Assembly: GCF_011067745.1 (NCBI RefSeq)
Contig: NZ_JAAMPJ010000023.1
Span: 1 to 51,858, forward strand
Direction of reading: 5' to 3'
Length of the DNA stretch: 51,858 bases
From: Lentzea alba
GTDB lineage: Bacteria > Actinomycetota > Actinomycetes > Mycobacteriales > Pseudonocardiaceae
The position numbers and the translations under genes were made by a program. Positions within the stretch are counted from its first letter, which is position 1; the number at the start of each line of letters is the position of its first letter. The notes beneath the pieces were generated by a model. The model was not told the origin of the DNA and did not search any database. It worked only from the letters and a program-made list of their open reading frames with translations. Below, piece after piece: positions 41,629 through 49,631 of this stretch.

Positions 41629-42528
41629 TCAGCCGCCCCCGCCCCCGCCGCAGCCGCCGCCCCCGCCGCAACTGCTTCCGCTCGAACACGAAGAAGAACT
41701 GCTCGAACACGAACTGTGGCTGCCGCCGCTGTCCGTGTAGCCGGTGTAACCGCTGCCGCTGCCCGAGGAGGCGAGCAGTGAGCTGCGCACCGCCAGATCC
41801 GGGTAGACGGCCAAACCGCCGAACAGAACCAGTCCCGCCGCCCCCGCGTACAGGGACTCGTCGGAGGTCACCGCCCCGCGGCTGCTCGTGGTGCGGGCCG
41901 CGGCCAGGACGCTGTTGCCCTTGCTGGTGCGCACGTGCTTGCCGCGTCGCGTGAGGACGAAGATCAGCACACCGGTGAGGACGAGCTGCAACGTCAGCCA
42001 GCCGATCGGCGCGTCGATCGTGATCCCGTTGAGCCAGCGGGCGGCACCGATCGCGAGCAGCACCCACAGCGCGATGGATCCCTTGCGCAGCGCGCTTTTC
42101 GCGACCGCCGGGTTGACGACGAGCCCCATGTCCTCGAGGCGCCGGCCGATCGCCAGCACCACGTCGTCCCTGGACATGGCCGGGATCATCAGGTTGACGG
42201 TGCGGTTGGTGTAGCGCTGGGCGTCGGTGATGATGGCACGGTCCACCGCGTTGAGCGACTGTGTGCTGGTCGTGGCCTGCACGGTGCCACGCCGTGAAGT
42301 GCGAAGCTCACCCGAGGTGAGCAACCGCGCGATGGCCGTCTCGACCACTCGCCTCGGACCGCCCGCGAGATAGGCGAGCTCGTCCATGTCCAGGGAGCGC
42401 ACGGGCTGGTTGCTGTGACCAGCCCGCACGCGTACCCGAACGACGATCGCGACCAGCACCGCCAGTGCCAGTCCGATCCAGTAGTACTGAAGGAACTCAG
42501 GTCCGGACAATCCCCAAGGTCTCTGCAT
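41629..42528 (-). CDS. TIGR04222-type membrane protein with Cys/Gly tail, copy 3
   Basis: 299 aa from ATG 42528. Extra N-terminal membrane segment (YWIGLALAVLVAIVVRVRV), then the same domain (MDELAYLAGGPRRVVETAIA, AVDRAIITDAQRY), two more segments (IALWVLLAIGAARWL, LVLTGVLIFVL) and a short tail with four Cys that ends SSCGGGGGCGGGGGG, the same end as copy 1. It is first in the operon, 90 bases before copy 2. Confidence 0.85.
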   Translation of the reverse strand: MQRPWGLSGPEFLQYYWIGLALAVLVAIVVRVRVRAGHSNQPVRSLDMDELAYLAGGPRRVVETAIARLLTSGELRTSRRGTVQATTSTQSLNAVDRAIITDAQRYTNRTVNLMIPAMSRDDVVLAIGRRLEDMGLVVNPAVAKSALRKGSIALWVLLAIGAARWLNGITIDAPIGWLTLQLVLTGVLIFVLTRRGKHVRTSKGNSVLAAARTTSSRGAVTSDESLYAGAAGLVLFGGLAVYPDLAVRSSLLASSGSGSGYTGYTDSGGSHSSCSSSSSSCSSGSSCGGGGGCGGGGGG

Positions 42529-42791
42529 GCGACCCACCCCCTGACTGCCCCGAAAGTGCTTCGGTGGCGTCCATGGTGTGGTCCGGGCCACATGCTCACA
42601 AGGCTTGTTGACGAAGCCTTAGGGTTGTCCGGTTTCTGTCAATGATCCGTGTTGCGAGACACGGCACTAGCTGGACGAGCCGCCGTCGACTCCGCCGGAG
42701 CCCTCGCCGTCCGTACCCCGCAGGGCGATCGAGAAGTTCATTGCGCCTCCCAGGTCGGTCCGGTTCATGCGACCGGACTCGGCTCAGTCTC

Positions 42792-43214
42792 CTATTCGGA
42801 CGGAACGAGTTTCAAGGAGACGGAGTTGATGCAGTACCGCTGGTCCGTCGGGGTCGGATACCCCTCACCTTCGAAAACATGCCCGAGGTGGCTGTGGCAC
42901 GTGGCGCAGAGCACCTCGACGCGGGTCATGCCGAGCGCGCGGTCCTCGCGCAGGAGCACCTTGTCACCGGCCAGGGGCGAGAAGAACGACGGCCAGCCGC
43001 AGTGCGAGTCGAACTTGTGGTCGCTGCGGAACAGTTCGGCTCCGCACGCGCGGCACTCGTAGACGCCCTCGGTCTTGGTCTCGGTGTACTCGCCGGTCCA
43101 CGGACGCTCGGTGCCGGCCTGGCGCAGCACCGCGTACTCGGCGGGGTTGAGCTGGGCGCGCCATTCCTCTTCGGAACGCACGACTTTCGGGGTGGCGCCG
43201 ACAACAGGTTCCAT
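42792..43214 (-). CDS. msrB: Peptide methionine (R)-S-oxide reductase
   Basis: 140 aa. Catalytic Cys in QRYCINSVSL, zinc Cys pairs in YECRACGAELF and VLCATCHSHLGH, plus SHCGWPSFF. It reduces methionine-R-sulfoxide in proteins. It lies 263 bases upstream of the TIGR04222/MNIO operon on the same strand, probably as its own unit. Confidence 0.96.
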   Translation of the reverse strand: MEPVVGATPKVVRSEEEWRAQLNPAEYAVLRQAGTERPWTGEYTETKTEGVYECRACGAELFRSDHKFDSHCGWPSFFSPLAGDKVLLREDRALGMTRVEVLCATCHSHLGHVFEGEGYPTPTDQRYCINSVSLKLVPSE

Positions 43215-43312
43215 GTCCCTTTATAACGTGGCCACCGTCGCCGGGCTTCCCGGTGGCGGCCCGGCTCACGCGGTCGTAAGGGCTCGTTAAGAACAGCGTT
43301 TCTCGTTTGGAG

Positions 43313-43603
43313 TCAGAAGATGATGGCGAGGATGTCGCCCAGCGCGAACCAGATCGTGAGGAGGACGCCGAGCAGGATCAGGCCGACGACGATGACGGCC
43401 ACGAGCCGCTGGTGCCCGCTCGTGCGGTTCGCCGAGTCGGCGAAGTCCTGCACGCCCTCCAGGTACCCCTCGACGGTGTAGCCGGGGCGTTGCCGCTTCA
43501 TCTTGTCGAGATGCGCGGCGAACGCCTTCGTCTCGGGGTCTTGGGGGTCGAGGCCGATCAGTTCCTCCTGGAACTTCTCGCTCTCGTCCTTCGAATCGCC
43601 CAT
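43313..43603 (-). CDS. Small membrane protein, hypothetical
   Basis: 96 aa from ATG 43603. Hydrophilic N-terminal ~65 residues (MGDSKDESEKFQEELIGLDP, FAAHLDKMKRQRPGYTVEGY), then one C-terminal membrane segment LVAVIVVGLILLGVLLTIWF. Conserved-looking actinobacterial type, no function known. Its upstream region carries a dense array of GTTGAC sites. Confidence 0.75.
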   Translation of the reverse strand: MGDSKDESEKFQEELIGLDPQDPETKAFAAHLDKMKRQRPGYTVEGYLEGVQDFADSANRTSGHQRLVAVIVVGLILLGVLLTIWFALGDILAIIF

Positions 43604-43696
43604 GACCACCAGTTTAGTGCCAGGGGAGTGGGATCCAGGCATGCTCGTGTTCACGCCTGTGTGGTGGTCAAGCGGCACCAGCGCCAGTGACGCGAG

Positions 43697-43813
43697 GTTG
43701 ACGCGAGGTTGACGCTGACGTGTCGACGTTGATTCGCATGTTGACTGGAATCAACATGTTGACGGGTCGGTACACAGGTGGACCCGTCAACATGCGATCA
43801 ACGCCTCGTCAAC
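43697..43813. promoter_or_regulatory. Array of nine GTTGAC/GTTGAT sites in both directions
   Basis: GTTGAC or GTTGAT occurs at 43697, 43708, 43728, 43740 and 43758, and as its complement at 43750, 43786, 43797 and 43808. Two nested hairpins form: CATGTTGA/TCAACATG (43737-43758) and CATGTTGACGGGT/ACCCGTCAACATG (43755-43794). It lies upstream of the small membrane gene and after the asparaginase gene, so a multi-site regulator or a 3' hairpin are both possible. Confidence 0.6.
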
Positions 43814-43823
43814 CGCGTGCAGT

Positions 43824-44789
43824 TCAGCCCGCGAGGGCGAGCGCGGGCCTGACGGCGCCCACCGCGCGTCCGTGACCGAGCACCGGCACCGTGGCGAGGT
43901 CCTCGACCTTGCCGACGTCCACGCCGAGCCGCTTGAGCACCGCGATCATGACGACCGCGCGGGCACGGGACGAGCCGTCGGCGATCTTCAGCGCGACCCC
44001 CTCGCCGGTGGGCAGGCCGACCGCGTAGACGCCCTCGGCGCCGTCCTTGGCGATGACGCCGGGCAGGGTGTTCATCAGCACGGTGACGTCACGCCCGGTG
44101 CCGCCGACCCACTCCGGATAGGCGTTCATCGCGGCGGCGACGCGGTGTTCGAGGGTTCCGGCGGGCGCGGCGGCCAGACGGCCGAACGCGCGCGCCAGGC
44201 CCGTGAGGCTGATGGCGAAGATCGGGGCACCACAGCCGTCGACGCCGACCTGGGCGACGGGCTCGCCGGCGACGTCCTCGATGGTCGCGCGGGTCGCGAC
44301 CTGCAGCGGGTGGGTCGGGTCCAGGTAGTCGTCCGTGGACCAGCCGTTGGCGACGCAGGTGGCGAGCATGGCGGCGTGCTTGCCGGAGCAGTTCATGTAC
44401 TTCGGGGCGGGGGACAGGCCGCGGGCCAGGTGCTGGGCGCGGGCCTCCTCGCCGAGCGGGAGGTCCGGGGTGCACTGCAGGGCGTCCTCGGACAGGCCCG
44501 CACCGGCGAGGATCTCCAGCGCGCTGGCGACGTGGAAGTCCTCGCCCGAGTGAGAGGCGCAGGCCAGGGCGAGCAACTTGCCGTCGAGGTCCAGGCCCTT
44601 GGAAACACCACAGCGCAGCATCGCGAGGGCCTGGAGCGGCTTGTTCGACGAGCGCGGGAACGCCACGTCGTCCGGGCGGCCGAGAGACAGCACGGGGGTG
44701 CCCGACACGTCCGTGGCGACGACGGTGCCGTGGTGCACCGACTCCAGGAAGTCGCCCCGCCAGACCTCTGCCACGACCTCGTGTCCCAT
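43824..44789 (-). CDS. Asparaginase family protein (AnsA/PF06089 type)
   Basis: 321 aa. DDVAFPRSSNKPLQALAMLR, LALACASHSGEDFHV, YMNCSGKHAAMLATC and VGVDGCGAPIFAIS match the Rhizobium-type thermolabile L-asparaginase family, where Cys and Ser-Lys residues form the site. It likely splits asparagine to aspartate and ammonia. Divergent from a GntR gene across a 102-base gap with a perfect palindrome. Confidence 0.9.
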   Translation of the reverse strand: MGHEVVAEVWRGDFLESVHHGTVVATDVSGTPVLSLGRPDDVAFPRSSNKPLQALAMLRCGVSKGLDLDGKLLALACASHSGEDFHVASALEILAGAGLSEDALQCTPDLPLGEEARAQHLARGLSPAPKYMNCSGKHAAMLATCVANGWSTDDYLDPTHPLQVATRATIEDVAGEPVAQVGVDGCGAPIFAISLTGLARAFGRLAAAPAGTLEHRVAAAMNAYPEWVGGTGRDVTVLMNTLPGVIAKDGAEGVYAVGLPTGEGVALKIADGSSRARAVVMIAVLKRLGVDVGKVEDLATVPVLGHGRAVGAVRPALALAG

Positions 44790-44818
44790 GTCACCCCTCC
44801 TGCAGTCAAGGAAACTGC

Positions 44819-44834
44819 CAACTGTCGACAGTTG
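44819..44834. promoter_or_regulatory. GntR operator: 16-bp perfect palindrome
   Basis: CAACTGTCGACAGTTG is a perfect palindrome between the divergent asparaginase and GntR genes, 30 bases from the asparaginase start. FadR-type GntR proteins bind such short palindromes. Confidence 0.65.
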
Positions 44835-44891
44835 ACAACTCGGCTAATGTAACCAGGAGACGGCCGGTGCCGTCCAGATCAGGAGACGAAG

Positions 44892-45545
44892 GTGACACCT
44901 CCGACCCCGCTGCACCTCAGCCTGGCCGGGCAGGCCGTGGACGTTCTGCGCGAGCAGGTGCTCACCGGGGAGATCCCTCCGGGCTCCCGGGTCAACGAGG
45001 TCGAGGTGGCGCAGAAGCTCGGCATCAGCCGCGGTCCGCTGCGCGAGGCGATCCGGCACCTGGCCTCCGAGGGGCTGCTGACGCTGGTGCCGCACCGGGG
45101 CGCGTTCGTGCCGGACGCCGACGCGGACGAGGTCAAGGCCCTGTTCGAACTGCGCACCGCCCTCGAATGCGCCGCCGCGGAACTGGCGGCGTCCCGGCGG
45201 ACCGACATGGACCTGGTGCGACTGCACGAGGTGTGCGCGGCGAGCCGGCGCGACTACAAGACCGGGCAGCCGTTCCCGTACCGGCTGGATCTCGCGTTCC
45301 ACCAGACGTTGATCGAGGCGGCACGGAGCCCGCGCATCGCCGAGCAGGTGCGGCTCGTGCAGCAGCGAGTTGTTCTTCTCCGCAGTGCGCTGGCGGACGA
45401 CCCGCCGCATCAGCACGCGTCGATGGACGACCACGACGAACTCGTCAAAGCGATCGCGGACGGCGACGCGGCCAAAGCGTCGATCGTGATGCGGCGTCAC
45501 CTCTCTCGCGTGTGCGCACAGATGATGATGAGCATGAGCCACTAG
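44892..45545 (+). CDS. GntR-family (FadR subgroup) regulator
   Basis: 217 aa from GTG 44892. The winged HTH reads VLREQVLTGEIPPGSRVNEV and VAQKLGISRGPLREAIRHLA. The FadR/FCD C-terminal domain has the metal-type residues in LDLAFHQTLIEAA and MDDHDELVKAI. Likely regulator of the divergent asparaginase through the palindrome between them. The next gene starts 11 bases later. Confidence 0.93.
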   Translation: MTPPTPLHLSLAGQAVDVLREQVLTGEIPPGSRVNEVEVAQKLGISRGPLREAIRHLASEGLLTLVPHRGAFVPDADADEVKALFELRTALECAAAELAASRRTDMDLVRLHEVCAASRRDYKTGQPFPYRLDLAFHQTLIEAARSPRIAEQVRLVQQRVVLLRSALADDPPHQHASMDDHDELVKAIADGDAAKASIVMRRHLSRVCAQMMMSMSH

Positions 45546-45556
45546 CTTCCGTGGGT

Positions 45557-46696
45557 ATGACGTTCGGCGCGATGCTCCTGCACCACCGCAAGAGCGCGGG
45601 GCTCAGCCAGGAAGAGCTCAGCGAGCGGTCCGGCGTCAGCGTCCGCGCCATCAGCGACATGGAACGCGGCCGTGCTCGCTCGCCCCAGCGCCGGACCACC
45701 GAGGCACTGCTCGACGCGCTCGGCCTCGACGAGCAGAGCCGCGAGGAGCTGCGCGGGCTTGCCCGGAAGGCGCCGCGGCACCCGGTCTGGTCGTTGCCGC
45801 CGTACGTCGCGGACCTCGTCGGCAGAGACGCGGAGCTCACCACCATCACCACCACGCACGATCGGCTCGTGGTCGTGCACGGCGCCGCCGGAACGGGCAA
45901 GACGAGCCTCGCGGTGAAAGCCGCCCATTTGCTGGAGAGCCGGTTTCCGGACGGACAGCTGTTCATCGAGGTGGAAAGCGACGCACCGCTCGAACGGTTG
46001 CTCAGGGATCTCGGCATTTCCGCTGAGCACGTGCCAGAGGACGCGAACGGCCAGACAAGGCTCTACCGGTCGTTGCTCGCGGGAAAACGGCTTCTGCTCG
46101 TGCTCGATGGCGTGAGCACAGAGGAGGAGGTGCGCACGCTTGCGGCTGACGAACCGGGTTGCCTCACGATCGTGACGTCCCGGCGCAGGCTCAACGCGTG
46201 CACACGGATCAGGCTCGGCGGTCTCACTGAAGAAGCAGCGGTGGAACTGCTCGCGTCGATCATCGGGCCGCAGCGCGTCGACGCGGACCCGCAGACCGCG
46301 CGGGAACTCGTCCGGCTGTGCGGGATGTCGCCGCTCGCGGTGCGGATCGCCGGCAACCGGCTCGCCAGCCGGCCGCGCTGGCCGGTGCGGCACCTGGTGG
46401 AGCTGATCGAGGAACGCCGCCTGGCCGCGCTCACCGCGGGCGACCTCGACGTGCGGGGCGCGTTCGAGGTGTCGCTCGCGCACCTGCCGGAGACCGCGCG
46501 GCTGGTGTTCCGCCGGCTCGGACGGCTCGCCGGCACCCGCGTCACCCCCGAACTGGCCGCCGAACTCGCGGGCATCGGCGTGATCGAGGCGCAACGGGCG
46601 CTGGAGGACCTCGCCGACGTCGGCCTGCTCGACGCCGACGACGCGGGCTACTCACTCCACGGCCTGGTCAGGGCGTTCGCCGACAGTCTCGCGTGA
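45557..46696 (+). CDS. XRE-NB-ARC STAND regulator without TPR repeats
   Basis: 379 aa from ATG 45557. XRE HTH at ~4-65 (LSQEELSERSGVSVRAISDM), then an NB-ARC ATPase with Walker A GAAGTGKTS (109-117), Walker B LLLVLDGVS and GLxPLA-like LCGMSPLAVRIAGNRL. A winged-helix part follows (DVRGAFEVSLAHLPETARLV). The usual TPR sensor is missing, so it is short compared with its neighbour. It lies 11 bases after GntR and may share its transcript. Confidence 0.88.
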   Translation: MTFGAMLLHHRKSAGLSQEELSERSGVSVRAISDMERGRARSPQRRTTEALLDALGLDEQSREELRGLARKAPRHPVWSLPPYVADLVGRDAELTTITTTHDRLVVVHGAAGTGKTSLAVKAAHLLESRFPDGQLFIEVESDAPLERLLRDLGISAEHVPEDANGQTRLYRSLLAGKRLLLVLDGVSTEEEVRTLAADEPGCLTIVTSRRRLNACTRIRLGGLTEEAAVELLASIIGPQRVDADPQTARELVRLCGMSPLAVRIAGNRLASRPRWPVRHLVELIEERRLAALTAGDLDVRGAFEVSLAHLPETARLVFRRLGRLAGTRVTPELAAELAGIGVIEAQRALEDLADVGLLDADDAGYSLHGLVRAFADSLA

Positions 46697-46729
46697 GCGC
46701 GTTTCAACATCATCTGCCAGGGTGATCCG

Positions 46730-49063
46730 GTGCGCGCGACCACGTTCGGCGAGTTCCTGCGCTTCTACCGGCGCCGGGCGACGCTCACCCAGGAGGACCT
46801 GGCCGTGCGGACCGGCCTGGGCGTGCGCACGCTGAGCGACCTCGAGCGCGGCCGGGTGCAGACCCCGCAGGCGCAGACCGTCGGCCTGCTGGTGGCAGGG
46901 CTCGGGCTGGACGGCACCGAGGCCGCCGAGTTCGTCGCGCTCGCCCGGTCCTCCGAAGCGGTGCAGCCACGTCCCGAACGCATCGACTGCGCGCCACCGC
47001 CGGTCGACACTCTCATCGGCCGTGAGCCGGAACAACAGCAGCTCGCCGAACACGTCTGCCGTGCGACCGCGTCGTCGGTCTTGGACGTTGTCGTCGTGCA
47101 CGGACCTCCGGGCGTGGGCAAGACCTCTCTCGCGGTGGACGCCGCGCACCGGTTCGCCGACCAGTTCACCGACGGCAGCCTTCACCTCGACCTGCGCGGC
47201 ATGGACGCCACACCGCTGTCGGCGGAACGCGCGATCGCACGGCTGTTGCGCACGTTCGGCGTTCCGGACGCACGGATGCCGTCTGACCCAAGCGACCGCC
47301 TGCGTCTCTACCGGTCGATGCTGCGCGAACGGACCGTGCTGCTGGTGCTCGACAACGCGGCGAACGAGGCCCAGATCCGGCCGTTGCTCGCCGCCAGCCC
47401 CGGTTCGCTCGTGCTGGTGACCAGCCGCAACGTGCTGGCGGGCCTGGACAGCAAGTACCGCCTCGACCTCGGCCCGTTGCGCCACGACGGCGCCGTCGCG
47501 CTGCTCGCCGCGACCGCGGGAGCCGACCGCATCAAGCAGGATCTGCGGGCCGCGGACCTGGTCGCGGGGTTGTGCGGCGGTGTTCCGCTGGCCCTCGCCA
47601 TCGCCGGCCACCGGCTGACCGGCCGCACCACCTGGTCGCTGGGCCACCTCGCCGACCAGCTCTCCGACGAACGGGAACGCCTCGACGTGCTCGCGACCGG
47701 GGACGTCCAGATCCGCACGGCGTTCGAACTGTCGTACCGGCTTCTCGCCCCCGAAACGGCGGTGATCTTCCGCAGGCTCGCGCTGATCCACGGCCCGGAC
47801 ACCTCCGTCGAGCTTGCCGCTGTCGCCGCGGACGTCTCAGTCGACGACGCGGAGATGGTGCTGGAGGAACTCGTCGACGCGAGCCTCCTCCGTCCGGATG
47901 TCCCTGGCCGGTACTCGTTCCACGACCTGATCCGCGACTATGCGCGCGAACGCTTGCACAGCGAGGAGTCCGACCTCCACACACACCGCCTGCGTACGCG
48001 CGATTGGCTGCTCACCACCGCGATGCGGGCAGCGTCGGCGTTCCTCCCCGACGACAAGGGCGCGTCGGACCTCGCGAGCGCGGATCGCTGGCTGTCCGCC
48101 GAGCTCGCGAACTGGCGTGGCGCGTTCCGGGAAGCCGTCGACGACGGCGCCCACGAGCAGGTGCTCTCGCTGGCACGTTCGATGCACTGGTACTCCGACC
48201 ACCGCGGGCCGGGCGACCTGTGGCGGGAGGTCTACACCGCCGGCGTGAACGCGGCGCGGGAACTGGGGGAGCGCGAGCAGCAGGCCCAGCAGCTCAACTT
48301 CGTGTGCTGGGTGTACATGGCTCGCCACACGAACATCCCGCTGGCCATGAGATGGCACGAGGAGGCGTTGCGGGTCGCGGAAGAGTGCGGCTCGCTGATC
48401 GAGACGGCGTGGGCGCACTACTACCGGGCAGGCATCGTGACCCGCACCGGCGACCACGAGGAAGGCGTGGCTCACTCCCGGCGCGCCGCGGAGCTGTTCC
48501 GCGAGGCCGGCGAGCCCATGTATGAAGTGATCTCGCTGTCGTACAGCGGTGTCCTGCTGCAACGGCTGGGGCGCCTCACCGAGGCCGTGGGGACACATCG
48601 GGCGTGCGTCGCCGCGGAACGCACGTTGCGTGACGCTCAACGCGGCGTGGCGCTGGAGAACGCCGCGCAGCTGCTGCTGCGCCTGGCGGACGCGTTGGTC
48701 GCCGCAGGTGACCACGACGAGGCGCTCGACGTGGCGGCCGAGGCCGAGGAGCTGGTCGGGCAGGGCGCCGCGAACCTGCGCTCGATGGCCAGGCTCACCC
48801 GCGGCCGGACGCTGCTCTCCGCCGACCGGCTCGCTGAGGCGCGCGAACAGCTGACCGGGGCGGTGGAGGCCCTGTCGGACCCGGAGGTCAAGGTGTCCGT
48901 GTTGATGGAGCTCGCCGGGCTCTGCGACCGCATGGGCGACCAGGACGCGGCGATCCGGCATCGCGTGCGCGCGCTGGCCGAGTCCGAGCGCTACGAGTCG
49001 CCGGGCATGACCAAGCTGCAGCACGACGTCGCCGGCGCACTGGGAATCGATTTGTCAGCGTAG
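46730..49063 (+). CDS. XRE-NB-ARC-TPR STAND regulator
   Basis: 777 aa from GTG 46730. XRE HTH (LTQEDLAVRTGLGVRTLSDL), NB-ARC with Walker A GPPGVGKTS (125-133), Walker B VLLVLDNAANEAQI and LCGGVPLALAIAGHRL, then a winged helix and ~350 residues of TPR-like helices (e.g. WAHYYRAGIVTRTGDHEEGV). Such proteins sense a ligand by the repeats and switch with ATP. Often linked to secondary metabolism or development in actinomycetes. Its end overlaps the SsgA-like gene by 9 bases. Confidence 0.92.
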   Translation: MRATTFGEFLRFYRRRATLTQEDLAVRTGLGVRTLSDLERGRVQTPQAQTVGLLVAGLGLDGTEAAEFVALARSSEAVQPRPERIDCAPPPVDTLIGREPEQQQLAEHVCRATASSVLDVVVVHGPPGVGKTSLAVDAAHRFADQFTDGSLHLDLRGMDATPLSAERAIARLLRTFGVPDARMPSDPSDRLRLYRSMLRERTVLLVLDNAANEAQIRPLLAASPGSLVLVTSRNVLAGLDSKYRLDLGPLRHDGAVALLAATAGADRIKQDLRAADLVAGLCGGVPLALAIAGHRLTGRTTWSLGHLADQLSDERERLDVLATGDVQIRTAFELSYRLLAPETAVIFRRLALIHGPDTSVELAAVAADVSVDDAEMVLEELVDASLLRPDVPGRYSFHDLIRDYARERLHSEESDLHTHRLRTRDWLLTTAMRAASAFLPDDKGASDLASADRWLSAELANWRGAFREAVDDGAHEQVLSLARSMHWYSDHRGPGDLWREVYTAGVNAARELGEREQQAQQLNFVCWVYMARHTNIPLAMRWHEEALRVAEECGSLIETAWAHYYRAGIVTRTGDHEEGVAHSRRAAELFREAGEPMYEVISLSYSGVLLQRLGRLTEAVGTHRACVAAERTLRDAQRGVALENAAQLLLRLADALVAAGDHDEALDVAAEAEELVGQGAANLRSMARLTRGRTLLSADRLAEAREQLTGAVEALSDPEVKVSVLMELAGLCDRMGDQDAAIRHRVRALAESERYESPGMTKLQHDVAGALGIDLSA

Positions 49064-49435
49064 GACCGTGCTGAGGAACGCGTCGGCGTCGAAGTGTTCG
49101 GTACCGGGCGGCACGAGCCGATAGGTGGCCTCGAGGAACTTCCGCAGCGTGTTTCTCGTCAGCCGGAACACCGTGATGTGCCGGTCGGAGACGAGTTCGA
49201 GCACCAACGCACGGCCGTGCGGGCTCAACCGCACGTCGCCGTCGCCCGCCACTTCGGTCATGCCCTCGGCGAGCAGGTCCCTGCCCATCACCCAGGTGGC
49301 CACCGAGCCGCCCGCGTGGAACTTCATCGTCACCGCGAACGGGTCGTCGGCCTGGTAGATCAGTTCCGTCTCCACCGGGGCCGTGGTGCCGCTCGGCCGG
49401 ACGAAGTCGAAGACGGTGCGTGACGCGACCCGCAT
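49055..49435 (-). CDS. SsgA-like (SALP) sporulation/cell-division protein
   Basis: 126 aa. LIYQADDPFAVTMKFHAGG, WVMGRDLLAEGM, GDVRLSPHGRALVLELVS, LRKFLEATYRLVPPGTEHFD and a final LSTVL match the SsgA/SsgB family, which guides FtsZ and septum sites in sporulating actinomycetes. The family is restricted to morphologically complex actinobacteria, which supports the organism call. Lies between STAND regulators. Confidence 0.93.
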   Translation of the reverse strand: MRVASRTVFDFVRPSGTTAPVETELIYQADDPFAVTMKFHAGGSVATWVMGRDLLAEGMTEVAGDGDVRLSPHGRALVLELVSDRHITVFRLTRNTLRKFLEATYRLVPPGTEHFDADAFLSTVLR

Positions 49436-49631
49436 CGGAACTCCCTGAAGTGTTCGCCTGTGTACTTCAGTTCACGGATCGGGAGTCGAATTGGTTCAGG
49501 GTCAAGTGTTCCCATTACCAATTGATCGGCCGAACAATTTTCAGGTTCAGCTGTGCGAACGGGCAGACCTGCACACTTCTGCCGGTGCTTCTGCATGGTC
49601 CTTCCTGGCCGTTGACGATTTGCTGGATGGC

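Noticed and set aside
42600..42791. Possible gene between msrB and the TIGR04222 operon
   Set aside because: No ORF with coding character; it reads as a plain upstream region.
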